From: JANXMY01 sp964251675
Lineage (GTDB): Bacteria; Armatimonadota; Armatimonadia; Armatimonadales; Capsulimonadaceae
Reading direction: 5' to 3'
NCBI GenBank assembly: GCA_964251675.1
Contig: CAXUKS010000020.1
Coordinates: 4,002 to 68,001, forward strand
DNA length: 64,000 nucleotides
The notes beneath the pieces are model-generated. The model did no database searches and was not told the origin of the DNA. It worked only from the letters and a program-made list of their open reading frames with translations. Position 1 is the first letter of the stretch. Every line of letters begins with the position of its first letter. Positions 38,887 to 48,036 of this stretch are shown here, piece by piece. The position numbers and the translations under genes are program-made.

Positions 38887-41868
38887 TCACCCCGCTGTCA
38901 CCTTCAGCGTCACAATCTCGAACGGCTTCATGTCCAAAACCACCATGTTCTCCGTCACCGTCAGCGGGGCGTCGCTTTCTTCCAGCAAATCCACCCGTGC
39001 GGCGGACGCCACTGGGAAGCCAAACTGCACCGTGACGCGGGCGGACGCGCCGTGTGCTTCGTAGAGGCGCACAATTAACGCCTCGCTGTCTTCGGCTTTT
39101 TTGACGGCTTCGACAATCACGTTCTCCCCACTGACTGTCAGCAGGGAGCCAGGCAGTGCCGACGACGCAGACGCGGACACGACCCGCAGAGGCATATTCA
39201 GTGCGTAAGCGGCGCGGACGACGCCGCCCTCGGCGTAGTCCCCGGCGTGCGGCAGGAGGGCGTAGGTAAACTCATGCTCGGCCCGGTCAGCCACCGGGTC
39301 CGGGCCGCCGGTGCTGCGGAGGAGGTTCAAATCCAGCACCGTGCCGTGGACTTTGTGGCCGTACTTGCAGTCATTCAAGAGAGCGACGCCGTAGCTGCGC
39401 TCGGACAGGTCCACCCATTTGTGCCCGCAAACCTCGTCTTTGGCGGCATCCCAGGTCGTGTTGCGGGTGGTCGGGCGGGCGATGCTGCCGAACTGTATCT
39501 CGCACCGGGCAGTGTCGGTCAGGACGGCAACGGGGAATGAGGTACGGAGCATTTTGCCATTCTCGCGCCAGTCGGCGTGTGTCTGGAACGTGAGCTGCCT
39601 ACTGCCTGAGAGCAGCGTGATAGTCTGTGTCAGCGTCGAGTCGCCGAACCTGCGCGTCTGCCGCAGGGCGGCACAGGGGCCGTCGGTCCAGGCTTCGGCG
39701 GCAGTCACGGGACACGGGGCGGGGGTGACTTCGGCGTAATCGGGGGCAAAGTCCCAGGCATCGCCGCCATCGGTGTAGATCGCCAGCGCGTTGCCAATCT
39801 CGCCGGGACGCAGGACTTCGCGGGCGTTGTCTTTGTCGTAGATTGAAACGAGGTCGCCGTTCTCAGCAAACTCGGCCCGCAGGTGTTCGTTTTCCAGAAG
39901 CGTCTGCGAGGCGGTGACAGGTGCAAAGTCTGCCGCCGGGGCATCAGGAAGCCGGGCGGCGGCCAGCGCGGGCACATCGGCCTCGTACCACTGACCATCC
40001 GCCTGCACCCATTCGCGGCGAGGCCACGATAGCGAGTTAGTGACCGTCAATACTGTGCCTTCGCCGAGCCAGACCCGGTCGGCGGCGGCGGTCAGCGCGG
40101 CGGCTTCGGCCAGAAGGGCGGCGTAGCGCGGCAGGGACTCGTCATAGACGCGGGTGATGGACGAGCCGGGCAGGATGTCGTGGAATTGCAGCAGCAGCAT
40201 CTCTTTCCAGAGACGGTCTAAAGCGTCCGTCGGATACTCTTGCCCGGCCCGGACGCAGGACAGCTCGCACTCACGCAGAGCGATTTCCAGCTTCCGATTA
40301 GCCCGCTTGTTGCGGGCCTGCGTGGTCAGCGTGCCCTGATGCTTTTCTAAATACAGCTCGCCGCGCCAGACGGCGTACTTGTCGGCATTGGCGTTCAGCC
40401 GCTCAAAGAAGGCCGCTGACGGCTCCTGCACGACAGGGGGCAGACCGGACAGATTACGCTCGCGGGCCAGCCGCTCCAGATGCTCCTCGCCCGGCCCGCC
40501 GCCGCCGTCGCCGATGCCGAACAGCACCAGCACGCGGTCGGAGACGGCTTTGTCCAGATAGTTTTCTTCAGCGCGGGCCAGGGCACGCGGAGCCGCCGAG
40601 CTGTTGTAGGTCCCTTCGGGCGGCATATGGACCAGAACGCGGCTGCCGTCGATCCCTTCCCACTGGAACGTATGGTGCGGGTGGACATTGAACTCGCTCC
40701 ACGAGAGCTTCTGGGTCATAAAGTACGGCATTCCCGCTTGAGCGATAATCTGGGGCAGGCTGCCCGAATAGCCGAACACGTCCGGCATCCAGAGGCTTTG
40801 GACATCGACGCCGAACTCGGCGCGGAAGAACCGCTTGCCGTACAAAATCTGCCGCACCAGGGACTCGCCCGAGGGAACGTTGGCGTCCGGCTCCACCCAC
40901 ATTCCGCCCTGCACCTCCCAGCGCCCTTCGGCGACACGCTGCTTGATCTGCGCGTACAAGTCCGGGTAGAAGTCTTTCATCCACTGAAAAAGCTGCGGCT
41001 GGCTGGCCCCGAACACATAATCCGGGTACCGCTCCATCATTCGCAAAGCCGTGGCAAAGGTCCGCGCCCCCTTGCGGATGGTCTCGCGCAGCGGCCACAG
41101 CCAGGCAAGATCGATATGGGCATGACCGACGGCGCTGATGGTCAGCGAGGGGTCCCCGCCCTGCTTGGCAAGCGCCGGAGCCAGCCGCGCCCGCGCCGCT
41201 TTGGCCGTCTTTTCCGTCACCGTGCCCAGCAGCAGGGCGGCATCGTAGAGCGCCTGCCGCACCTGCGCGTGCCGGGCGCTCGTGGCGGGCACCTGGTCCA
41301 GCAGGCCGCGCAGAACGTCGCAGTCGTAGCACAGCGCCAGCGTCTCCGGCTGCCGCACGGCAATCTGCGCCTGTTTGAGCGTGCCGCCCTGCAAAACGCC
41401 AAATAAATCATTAGTCCCCGCGTCCAGCCATAAATCCACCGTCTCGCTGCCCGCACTTGGGTTAGCGAGCGGAAATACGTGCTTGCCGGGCCGTCCGAGG
41501 CTGTAGTCAAACGACGAGCTAACACTTGTCAAGCCCTGCACCGGCGATCCAGTTTCATCGACCACGCACGCCTCGCCGCTGACATCAAGGAGCAGCACCA
41601 CATCCAGCCCCGACGCCTCGGCGGGAACCGTGCCGGTCAGATGAAACCAGGCGCAGTCCCAGAGCTTGCCCCAAGTGTCGCCCACGGCCAGACTCTTATG
41701 CTCCCCGCTTTCCCGCTCGGCATAGGGAACCGGCTCCGGCGTCGTCCACGCTTCCACGTTCAAATCCGCCAGCGGCAGGTAGGCTTTGGCGGGCAGCCGG
41801 GACAGCGTCCGGTCAATCCGCGACATCTGTGGGCCAAGTGTCACTTCGGGGGTAATCGGGATAGGCAT
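38887..41868 (-). CDS. Alpha-mannosidase, glycoside hydrolase family 38
   Basis: A 993-residue cytoplasmic class II alpha-mannosidase with no signal peptide. The GH38 catalytic domain contains GHAHIDLAWLWPLRETIRK (zinc His/Asp) and SLWMPDVFGYSGSLPQII, where the Asp is the nucleophile, plus FHDILPGSSI with a later His ligand. The N-terminal lectin-like beta domain and the C-terminal beta domains (RTSFPV, YGVALLNDCKYG) are complete. ATG 41868 begins MPIPITPEV; an in-frame ATG at 41916 has a TATCAT -10-like box nearby and remains possible. It releases mannose from oligosaccharides. Confidence 0.95.
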   Translation of the reverse strand: MPIPITPEVTLGPQMSRIDRTLSRLPAKAYLPLADLNVEAWTTPEPVPYAERESGEHKSLAVGDTWGKLWDCAWFHLTGTVPAEASGLDVVLLLDVSGEACVVDETGSPVQGLTSVSSSFDYSLGRPGKHVFPLANPSAGSETVDLWLDAGTNDLFGVLQGGTLKQAQIAVRQPETLALCYDCDVLRGLLDQVPATSARHAQVRQALYDAALLLGTVTEKTAKAARARLAPALAKQGGDPSLTISAVGHAHIDLAWLWPLRETIRKGARTFATALRMMERYPDYVFGASQPQLFQWMKDFYPDLYAQIKQRVAEGRWEVQGGMWVEPDANVPSGESLVRQILYGKRFFRAEFGVDVQSLWMPDVFGYSGSLPQIIAQAGMPYFMTQKLSWSEFNVHPHHTFQWEGIDGSRVLVHMPPEGTYNSSAAPRALARAEENYLDKAVSDRVLVLFGIGDGGGGPGEEHLERLARERNLSGLPPVVQEPSAAFFERLNANADKYAVWRGELYLEKHQGTLTTQARNKRANRKLEIALRECELSCVRAGQEYPTDALDRLWKEMLLLQFHDILPGSSITRVYDESLPRYAALLAEAAALTAAADRVWLGEGTVLTVTNSLSWPRREWVQADGQWYEADVPALAAARLPDAPAADFAPVTASQTLLENEHLRAEFAENGDLVSIYDKDNAREVLRPGEIGNALAIYTDGGDAWDFAPDYAEVTPAPCPVTAAEAWTDGPCAALRQTRRFGDSTLTQTITLLSGSRQLTFQTHADWRENGKMLRTSFPVAVLTDTARCEIQFGSIARPTTRNTTWDAAKDEVCGHKWVDLSERSYGVALLNDCKYGHKVHGTVLDLNLLRSTGGPDPVADRAEHEFTYALLPHAGDYAEGGVVRAAYALNMPLRVVSASASSALPGSLLTVSGENVIVEAVKKAEDSEALIVRLYEAHGASARVTVQFGFPVASAARVDLLEESDAPLTVTENMVVLDMKPFEIVTLKVTAG

Positions 41869-41975
41869 GAGGGCGGGTATCTTTCGTCTGAGAATATCAA
41901 GCAGTCTGCCCGGCATCGGGCAGAGTTATGATACCTTACGCGGGCGGGGCGTGGATAGTTTGCGGGGAAATTAGG

Positions 41976-42082
41976 ACCCCCTAACCCCCAATAATGGGGG
42001 AACCGGATGGTTTAGGAGAAGGCCAATCTTAACTTCTGGCGCCGTCTCCTTGCGGAAGGAGAGGGCTAGGGTGAGGTTCTCT
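41976..42082. repeat. Intergenic repeat cluster
   Basis: CCCCCAATAATGGGGG (41984-42001) and CTCCTTGCGGAAGGAGAGGG belong to the same two families as 7365-7530. The gap 41869-42104 holds no gene. Confidence 0.55.
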
Positions 42083-42104
42083 TTGGCCCCTACTATGCAT
42101 TCTC

Positions 42105-42476
42105 TTAGCTCAGATTATGGCTCAAAGCATTTAAGACAATCTGCTCATCCGTCCAATCAGAAGTGGGAAGACCACGTTGTTGCCGTTCTTTGCGATATTC
42201 CTCGATGATTTCTTCCTGCTGCACTTCGATTTCCTTGCTGATATCCACGAACGGAGGCACAGGCAATGCCACGTCAACTCCCTGGACTTCGGGGGCACTG
42301 GTTACAAGAACGCCATCCCGATGCGAAGTCAGTTTTATTGTATTCCTTACCATACTGCTCTCGGTTTTCACCCGAAGTAGAGACTGACGCCAATTTAGAG
42401 CCATGATCTCCGCCTCCTGCGAGGAGTTTGCCTCAATTAGCAGACGCCCTTCAAAAGGAACCAAGTATTTCGCCAT
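42105..42476 (-). CDS. Hypothetical protein, third gene of a small cassette
   Basis: A 123-residue soluble protein (MAKYLVPFEGRLLIEANSSQEAE...) with a beta-rich start like an 'EAEAL'-type small regulatory fold and a charged helix (EIEVQQEEIIEEYRKERQQRG). I recognise no family. A GGAGG ribosome site precedes ATG 42476. The start lies inside the 3' end of the upstream 50-codon ORF, so the three genes are compactly arranged. Confidence 0.65.
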   Translation of the reverse strand: MAKYLVPFEGRLLIEANSSQEAEIMALNWRQSLLRVKTESSMVRNTIKLTSHRDGVLVTSAPEVQGVDVALPVPPFVDISKEIEVQQEEIIEEYRKERQQRGLPTSDWTDEQIVLNALSHNLS

Positions 42477-42603
42477 TGTCAGCCTCCGCTGTTATCCCTG
42501 CCTCAAACTTCCGCATGGTTTCGTCAGAAATTGCCTCCCATTCATCAAACTCGGCCTGCAACTCGGGAGGCACGGGCGACAGCGTTTCGTCTTCTAGGGA
42601 CAT
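42451..42603 (-). CDS. 50-residue acidic protein, second gene of cassette
   Basis: Short ORF MSLEDETLSPVPPELQAEFDE..., rich in Glu, Asp and Ala, with no recognised family. Its ATG overlaps the stop of the preceding gene (TGATG), and it overlaps the start of the following gene by 26 bases. The tight coupling supports it as real despite its size. Together with the flanking genes it resembles antitoxin-type cassettes, which is an inference. Confidence 0.6.
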   Translation of the reverse strand: MSLEDETLSPVPPELQAEFDEWEAISDETMRKFEAGITAEADNGEILGSF

Positions 42604-42845
42604 CAAGGCTCCAGTTGTGGCGGGGGAGATGCCTCGCCCCGGACGGCCTTTACCAATGTCCGCAGGGCCTCGTTCACCGAGTCAGAATCGGGGAAGATTG
42701 CGGCCATGTCGGGCGACAAGATGACCACGCCCGGCTTCTGAGGGAACAAATGGGCATAGCGTCCCCGCTGACCGCCGCTAAAGTCGTAGTGTGCCTGCAT
42801 CTCCGGCTCCGCTTCGGCGGACGGGCTGTTTTGTTCAGAATCCAT
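42603..42845 (-). CDS. YDFS-type small protein, possible antitoxin
   Basis: An 80-residue protein. The block HYDFSGGQRGRYAHLF followed by VVILSPDMAAIFPDSDSVNEAL resembles a family of small proteins common in cyanobacteria and annotated as CopG-like or antitoxin-like, adjacent to toxin genes. ATG 42845 has TAGGAG upstream. No toxin signature is obvious in its two neighbours. Confidence 0.68.
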   Translation of the reverse strand: MDSEQNSPSAEAEPEMQAHYDFSGGQRGRYAHLFPQKPGVVILSPDMAAIFPDSDSVNEALRTLVKAVRGEASPPPQLEP

Positions 42846-42887
42846 CGATTGCTCCTAATTCACTGATGTTACACCCCGCCGCCCTGT

Positions 42888-43050
42888 AGGAGCCGTGGGA
42901 CTGGAAGTCCTCGGCTCTGAGGCGCAGACGCCGACTGTCCACATGCGTGGACAAAGATAAAGCCAACGGACCGTGTGCTATTCCTTCTCCGCGAAGGCGG
43001 AGACTTGGCCGCAGGCCGCACAGCCGAGGACTTCCAGTCCCACGACTCCT
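42888..43050. repeat. Foldback element with 29-bp terminal inverted repeats
   Basis: Arms at 42888-42916 and 43022-43050 match at 28 of 29 bases when inverted (AGGAGCCGTGGGACTGG... against CCAGTCCCACGACTCCT). The interior has smaller palindromes such as GTCCACATGCGTGGAC. No ORF inside. Confidence 0.8.
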
Positions 43051-43074
43051 CCGGGTCCGCCCCCGTGTGTCGTG

Positions 43075-44820
43075 TTACTTATCCCCCTTTGCGGGCAGGA
43101 AGGCGATGAAGTGGGCACCCTGGCCGGGGGTGCCGACTTCGACGATGCTGCCCCGGTGGGCTTCTAAGATGCCTTTGACGATGCTGAGGCCGAGGCCGAG
43201 GCCACGGGCGCGGGAGGTGAAGAAGGGCGTGAAAATGCGCGGCTTGATGTCGGCGGGGATGCCGGGGCCGGAGTCGATAAACTCAATCTGAAGGTAGGTG
43301 CGGCCCCGGCCCAGCTCGGCCAGCGCGTGGGCCTGCACGGGGTTAGCGCGAGAGGTGCGGATGATCAGCGTGCCGCCGTCGGGCTGGAAGGACAGCGAGT
43401 TTTCGATCAGCTCCGAGAAGGCCCGTTTGAGGCGGGAGGTGTCGGCCAGAACCAGCGGCAGGTCGGGAGCAAAGTCCAGAGTCAGCGTGACGGGGCTGCG
43501 TTTGGGGTAGGATTCGTCCACGCACTGCTGCATCAGGTCGTTCAAATCGTACTCGGCCAGGGCGATCTGCGTGGCGCGGACGAAGTCGCGGAACTCCTGC
43601 AAAATCTCTTCCAGACGCATAATGCCGCGCCCGATGCTTTGCGCGAGGTTCTGATATTCGGGGCGCTTGTCTTCGGGGTCGGAGAGCTTGTATTCTAATT
43701 CGTTCAGGTCGCCTTTGATGGAAAAGGTCCGGTTGCCGATCATGTGCGCGGCTTTGGCGGACAGCTCGCCCCAAGCCGCCATGCGCTCGGTGTTGACCAG
43801 GCGATCTAAGATGCGGCTGTTTTCAATGGCCGTGCCAAGCTGCGAGGCGATGGTCAGCAGCACGCTTTCGTCATCCTCGGTGAACTCGCGCCGGAACCAC
43901 GGCGCGGCGCTTTTGCGGCGCAGGACACGCAGAACGCCCAGAACGCTGGAGCGGCCAAAAATAGGGACGGCCAGAAACGCGCCGACATCGGTGGAAGGGA
44001 ACTCCTCAAAGCGGCCCCGCCAGCGGGCGTCTTCGCGGGGATTGCCGACGCGGATCGGCTCACCATGCTGGGCCACCCACCCGGTCAGCCCTTCGCCAAT
44101 CGGGTACGTCGCCGTGCCAATGCTGCCCGCCAGTCCGCCCCGTGCGGCCTGCAAGACCAGTTCCCGCTTGTCCCGGTCCAGCACAAACACGGAGCAGTCT
44201 TCAAACCGAAGCTGGGCGGCGGCGACGTCTACCACGCGGCGCATGAGCTGGTCGGTGTCGCCGATGGCCGACAGGTCTTTGCCGATTTCGACCAGTGCCG
44301 CCTCGCGGGCACGGTAGCCGTCGGTCAGCAGGCGCAAGACGGCAATATCGGCCAGTGATTGCAAAAGCCGCAGATGGTCCCCGGTGAAATGGTCGGCCCG
44401 AAAACTCTGAATGTTGATGACGCCTCGCGTGTGGCCGTTGCTGTCCAGAAGCGGCACGGCGATTTCACTGCGAACGTCGTGGAAAAAGTCGTAGTAGTAC
44501 GGATCGGCATCCACATCGCCGGTCATGTACGGCTCGCCCGTCGAGGCGACGTGGGAGGTGATGCCGCCGCGTGCACCTTCTTCGGGCCGGGCATCAATTT
44601 TCAGGCGCATCGCCCGGAACTCATCGTTCCAGCCGACGCCCGCCGTGGCAATCAGGGTCAGCTCCCCGGTTCCGTCATGGGCAATGGCGATAAAGGCCCG
44701 GTCGGCACTGACGGCTTCCAGCGCGGCGAGGTTCATCTCATCAAGAAACGTCTCGACCTCATCGGTTTCAATCGCCCGGCGGGACATACGGCGCACCAGC
44801 GTCACAGAGTCAATGGTCAT
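43075..44820 (-). CDS. Soluble histidine kinase with two GAF domains
   Basis: A 581-residue cytoplasmic sensor kinase. GAF 1 (residues ~10-160) includes SRAFIAIAHDG-like DRAFIAIAHDGTGELTLIA. GAF 2 (~165-325) includes EDCSVFVLDRDKRELVL. The H-box is ELSAKAAHMIGNRTFSIKGDL with phospho-accepting His in AHMIGN. The N-box is FSELIENSLSFQPDGG, G1 is FIDSGPGIP, and G2 is GLGLGLSIVKGILEAHRG. No receiver or response regulator adjoins it. ATG 44820 is the A predicted as +1 of the TACAAT promoter, so the message is leaderless; the frame upstream to 44889 runs over a terminator. Confidence 0.9.
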   Translation of the reverse strand: MTIDSVTLVRRMSRRAIETDEVETFLDEMNLAALEAVSADRAFIAIAHDGTGELTLIATAGVGWNDEFRAMRLKIDARPEEGARGGITSHVASTGEPYMTGDVDADPYYYDFFHDVRSEIAVPLLDSNGHTRGVINIQSFRADHFTGDHLRLLQSLADIAVLRLLTDGYRAREAALVEIGKDLSAIGDTDQLMRRVVDVAAAQLRFEDCSVFVLDRDKRELVLQAARGGLAGSIGTATYPIGEGLTGWVAQHGEPIRVGNPREDARWRGRFEEFPSTDVGAFLAVPIFGRSSVLGVLRVLRRKSAAPWFRREFTEDDESVLLTIASQLGTAIENSRILDRLVNTERMAAWGELSAKAAHMIGNRTFSIKGDLNELEYKLSDPEDKRPEYQNLAQSIGRGIMRLEEILQEFRDFVRATQIALAEYDLNDLMQQCVDESYPKRSPVTLTLDFAPDLPLVLADTSRLKRAFSELIENSLSFQPDGGTLIIRTSRANPVQAHALAELGRGRTYLQIEFIDSGPGIPADIKPRIFTPFFTSRARGLGLGLSIVKGILEAHRGSIVEVGTPGQGAHFIAFLPAKGDK

Positions 44821-44826
44821 AGGCAG

Positions 44827-44832
44827 ATTGTA
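44827..44832 (-). promoter_or_regulatory. -10 element for the GAF histidine kinase
   Basis: TACAAT on the minus strand, 6 bases before ATG 44820, giving a leaderless mRNA. A TGTTTG or TTTGTT upstream could serve as a weak -35. Confidence 0.65.
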
Positions 44833-44849
44833 CCCCAACAAAGTGAGAC

Positions 44850-44882
44850 AAACAAAAGCCCCCACCCGGTCGGGTGGGGGCT
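44850..44882 (-). terminator. Terminator downstream of degP-like gene
   Basis: Stem AGCCCCCACCCG/CGGGTGGGGGCT with a 2-base loop, followed on the minus strand by TTTGTTTG. It separates the protease from the kinase gene. Confidence 0.88.
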
Positions 44883-44897
44883 GCTTCACGGGCCGGG

Positions 44898-46181
44898 TTA
44901 CGGCTGGTCGAACGGCGACTGGGGCTGGCCTTGCGGCTGCGGCTGGTCGTCGGCAGACGGCTGGCCGAAGTTCGAAGGCCGCTCTTTCAGCGCCACGGTC
45001 AGAGTACGGACGGAGCCGTCCCGCAGCACTTTCAGAGTCAGAGTGGTGCCGACGCCCTGCGTCTGAATGATGCTGTTCAGCGTGTCCTGATCCTCAATCG
45101 GCTTGCCATTTGCGGCGGTGATGACATCAAACAGGCGCAGGCCAGCGGTGGCGGCAGGGGAGCCGGGATACACGCGGGCCACGATCACGCCCTGATCCAG
45201 CGAGGCGGGAATGCCGACCTGCGCCCGGTCATCCGGCGCGATGGAGGACACGGGCTGGTACTTGACACCGAGGTACGGGTGGGAGACCTTGCCGCTGCGG
45301 ATCAGCTCGGCGGCGACCTGCTTGGCGCGGTTGATTGGAATGGCAAAGCCGATGCCCGAGGACGTGCCGCTCGGCGACAGAATGGCCTCGTTGATGCCGA
45401 TGACCTGACCGTTGATATTTGCCAGCGCCCCCCCGGAGTTGCCGGGGTTAATGGCGGCGTCCGTCTGGATGGCAGGCAGAATGCTCTGGCCTTCGGCGCT
45501 CTGGCCGGAGCGGTTCAGGGCCGAGATGATGCCCAGCGTCACGGTCGTGCCGACATCGAGCGGGTTGCCCACGGCGATAGCCCACTCGCCGATGCGAACA
45601 TCGTCCGAGTTGCCGAGCTGTGCGACGGGCAGCTTGACGCCTTTGGTGTCAATTTTGATGACGGCGATGTCAGTCACAGGATCGGCTCCAATGACGCGGG
45701 CGGTATAGGCTTTGGCTTTGCCGCCCACATTGACGGTCAAAGTGGAGGTGTTGGCGACGACATGGTTGTTGGTGATGATGTAGCCGTCAGAGCTGATGAT
45801 GACACCCGAGCCAGCGCCACGCGGGGTGACGGGCGCGGTCGGCGCCCCGCCGCCAAAGAAGCGACGAAAAATGGGATCATCGCCAAAGGGGCTGGCCCCG
45901 CCGGAGCCGGGGACCGGCTTGCCGACGGTGTGGACCGTCACGACGGCTCCGTCTACTTTGGCGGCGGCATCGGCCACCACGGTATCGGCGACATTGGGCT
46001 TGATGCTCCTCGGGGTCGTATCCAGCGACGTTAGAACGGCCTGCTTGGACTGCGACTCGCCGGGGGACTGCAGGGCAGCCGGGACGCCGTAGGTTTTCAG
46101 GCCAACCGCACAGGCAGCGACGCCGACGCTGAACGCGACGGCATAAGAGCTTACTTTCTTCATTTGTTCTGCGAACCTCAT
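44898..46181 (-). CDS. HtrA/DegP-type periplasmic serine protease
   Basis: A 427-residue trypsin-fold protease with one N-terminal membrane segment (YAVAFSVGVAACAVGLKTYG), so it is anchored or exported. The catalytic triad is His in ITNNHVV, Asp in DPVTDIAVIKI and Ser in AINPGNSGGAL. One PDZ domain follows (GVIVARVYPGSPAATAGL ... DVITAANGKPI) and then a Gln/Pro-rich tail. It is expected to degrade or refold damaged envelope proteins. ATG 46181 or the internal ATG at 46163 could be the start. A single PDZ domain resembles DegS/HtrA of deep-branching bacteria. Confidence 0.95.
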   Translation of the reverse strand: MRFAEQMKKVSSYAVAFSVGVAACAVGLKTYGVPAALQSPGESQSKQAVLTSLDTTPRSIKPNVADTVVADAAAKVDGAVVTVHTVGKPVPGSGGASPFGDDPIFRRFFGGGAPTAPVTPRGAGSGVIISSDGYIITNNHVVANTSTLTVNVGGKAKAYTARVIGADPVTDIAVIKIDTKGVKLPVAQLGNSDDVRIGEWAIAVGNPLDVGTTVTLGIISALNRSGQSAEGQSILPAIQTDAAINPGNSGGALANINGQVIGINEAILSPSGTSSGIGFAIPINRAKQVAAELIRSGKVSHPYLGVKYQPVSSIAPDDRAQVGIPASLDQGVIVARVYPGSPAATAGLRLFDVITAANGKPIEDQDTLNSIIQTQGVGTTLTLKVLRDGSVRTLTVALKERPSNFGQPSADDQPQPQGQPQSPFDQP

Positions 46182-46231
46182 ATTTATTTGCTTTGATTGT
46201 CAGTCTGTGTGAGCAGAGTGTCTGATACTGC

Positions 46232-46699
46232 TTATACGCGAATTGTCTTCAATAAGTTCGCCATTTCAATGGCGGCGGCGGCAACATCCGCGCCCTTGTT
46301 GCCCGCTTTTGTGCCTGCCCTCTCTAATGCCTGTTCGATGGTGTCCGTGGTCAGCACACCGAATAAGATAGGAACGCCCGTCTCCACGCTGAGAGAGGCC
46401 AGCCCGGAAGCCAGCGGCCCGGCGACATAATCGAAGTGCGCCGTCGCGCCCCGAATAACCGCCCCGAGGCAGATCACGGCGTCATACTTGCCCGATTTCG
46501 CCAGCGCCGACGCCGCCAGCGGGATTTCAAACGCCCCCGGCACGTAAGCAATCGAAATGCTATCGTCGGACGCCCCATGCCGCCGCAGCGTGTCCAGCGC
46601 CCCTTCGCGGAGCCGGTCGCCAATCAGAGAATTGAACCGGCTCTGCACAATGGCAAATTTCAGCCCCGCCCCGGTCAGCATTCCTTCGTAAGTGGTCAT
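46232..46699 (-). CDS. ribH: 6,7-dimethyl-8-ribityllumazine synthase
   Basis: A 155-residue enzyme that condenses 5-amino-6-ribitylamino-uracil with 3,4-dihydroxy-2-butanone-4-phosphate. Signatures: VQSRFNSLIGDRL, VPGAFEIPLAASAL, and LGAVIRGATAHFDYVA with the catalytic His. The family assembles into icosahedral or pentameric shells. Last gene of the riboflavin operon, 85 bases after ribBA. A GGGCGCGGCAAGCAGCGCCC repeat hairpin lies at 46764-46783 between them. Confidence 0.96.
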   Translation of the reverse strand: MTTYEGMLTGAGLKFAIVQSRFNSLIGDRLREGALDTLRRHGASDDSISIAYVPGAFEIPLAASALAKSGKYDAVICLGAVIRGATAHFDYVAGPLASGLASLSVETGVPILFGVLTTDTIEQALERAGTKAGNKGADVAAAAIEMANLLKTIRV

Positions 46700-46784
46700 A
46701 AGTGCGTGTCTTTTCCCAAAGCGTCATTCCCAAAATCGGGCGCGGTGTAACAGATAAGAGAAGAGGGCGCGGCAAGCAGCGCCC

Positions 46785-48023
46785 CTACGTCGCCTGTTCC
46801 TCGACCACCGGCCCAGCCACGTCCAGCAGATGCCCCATTTTCGTGCGCTTGGTTTCCAAGTAGCGCCGATTGTCGTCGTTAGCGGGCAGGTGCAGGGGAA
46901 TACGGTCCACAATCTCCAGATCATAGCCTTCCAGCCCCGCGAGCTTGGCCGGGTTGTTGGTCATATACAGCAGGCGCTTGACGCCTAAATCCACCAGCAC
47001 CTGGGCGCCGATGCCGTAGTCCCGGAGGTCAGGCTTGAAGCCGAGGCGGACATTGGCTTCCACCGTGTCCGCGCCTTCGTCCTGCAGCGCATAGGCTTTG
47101 ATTTTATTGGTGATCCCGATGCCCCGGCCTTCCTGCTCAATATACAGGAGAACGCCCCGGCCCGCTTCGGAAATCTTTTCCAAAGCGAGGTGAAGTTGAT
47201 CGCCGCAGTCGCATTTCAGAGACCCCATCAAATCGCCGGTGACGCACGAGGAATGGATACGCACCAGAACGTCTTTGCCGTCGCCGATGTCCCCCATCGT
47301 AAACGCCGTGTAGGGGGCCGGGTCCACGCCGCTTTCGTAGGCGTGCGCGGTGAACTCGCCGTAGCGGGTCGGCAGGCGGGCTTCGGCGACTTTATAAATC
47401 AGCTTTTCGCGCCGCCGCCGGTACTTGATCAGCTCGGCAATCGTGATAAACTTCAGGTCAAGCTGCGCGGCCAGCGTGGAAAGCGCGGGGACGCGGGCCA
47501 TCTCGCCAGCATCGTCCATGATCTCGCAGATGACGCCGACAGGCTCCAGCCCGGCCAGACGCATCAGGTCCACCGCCGCCTCCGTGTGCCCGGCGCGTTT
47601 GAGGACGCCGCCGACACGGCCCATGAGGGGGTTGACATGGCCGGGGCGGTTGAAATCGGTCGGCTTCGCCTCGGGGTCGGCCAGACGGCGAATGGTCAGC
47701 GCCCGGTCAGCGGCGCTGCTGCCCGTCGTCGTACCATCGCGGGCGTCCACCGTGACGGTGAAGGCCGTCCGCATGGACTCGCTGTTTTCGCGCACCATCA
47801 GCTCTAAGTTGAGGGCGATCAGACGCTCTTCAGGCATGGGCACGGTGATGATGCCGGAAGCGTGCCGGGTCATCAGCGTGATGGCTTCCGGCGTGATATG
47901 CTGGGCCGCCATCACGAAGTCGCCTTCGTTTTCGCGGTCTTCATCGTCCACGAGGACAATCATCTTGCCTGCCCGCAGGTCGGCAAGGGCTTCTTCGACG
48001 GTGTCAAACTTGGTTTCCGGCAT
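46785..48023 (-). CDS. ribBA: Bifunctional 3,4-DHBP synthase / GTP cyclohydrolase II
   Basis: A 412-residue fusion. Residues 1-200: DHBP synthase with DDEDRENEGDFVMAA and RAGHTEAAVDLMRLAGL (metal ligands). Residues 205-400: GTP cyclohydrolase II with zinc Cys in SCVTGDLMGSLKCDC and YIEQEGRGIGI. GTP cyclohydrolase II makes the first pyrimidine of riboflavin and DHBP synthase the four-carbon unit. All catalytic residues seen are intact. Separated from the toxin gene by 13 bases. Confidence 0.97.
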   Translation of the reverse strand: MPETKFDTVEEALADLRAGKMIVLVDDEDRENEGDFVMAAQHITPEAITLMTRHASGIITVPMPEERLIALNLELMVRENSESMRTAFTVTVDARDGTTTGSSAADRALTIRRLADPEAKPTDFNRPGHVNPLMGRVGGVLKRAGHTEAAVDLMRLAGLEPVGVICEIMDDAGEMARVPALSTLAAQLDLKFITIAELIKYRRRREKLIYKVAEARLPTRYGEFTAHAYESGVDPAPYTAFTMGDIGDGKDVLVRIHSSCVTGDLMGSLKCDCGDQLHLALEKISEAGRGVLLYIEQEGRGIGITNKIKAYALQDEGADTVEANVRLGFKPDLRDYGIGAQVLVDLGVKRLLYMTNNPAKLAGLEGYDLEIVDRIPLHLPANDDNRRYLETKRTKMGHLLDVAGPVVEEQAT

Positions 48024-48036
48024 CTGCGCCTCTCTT

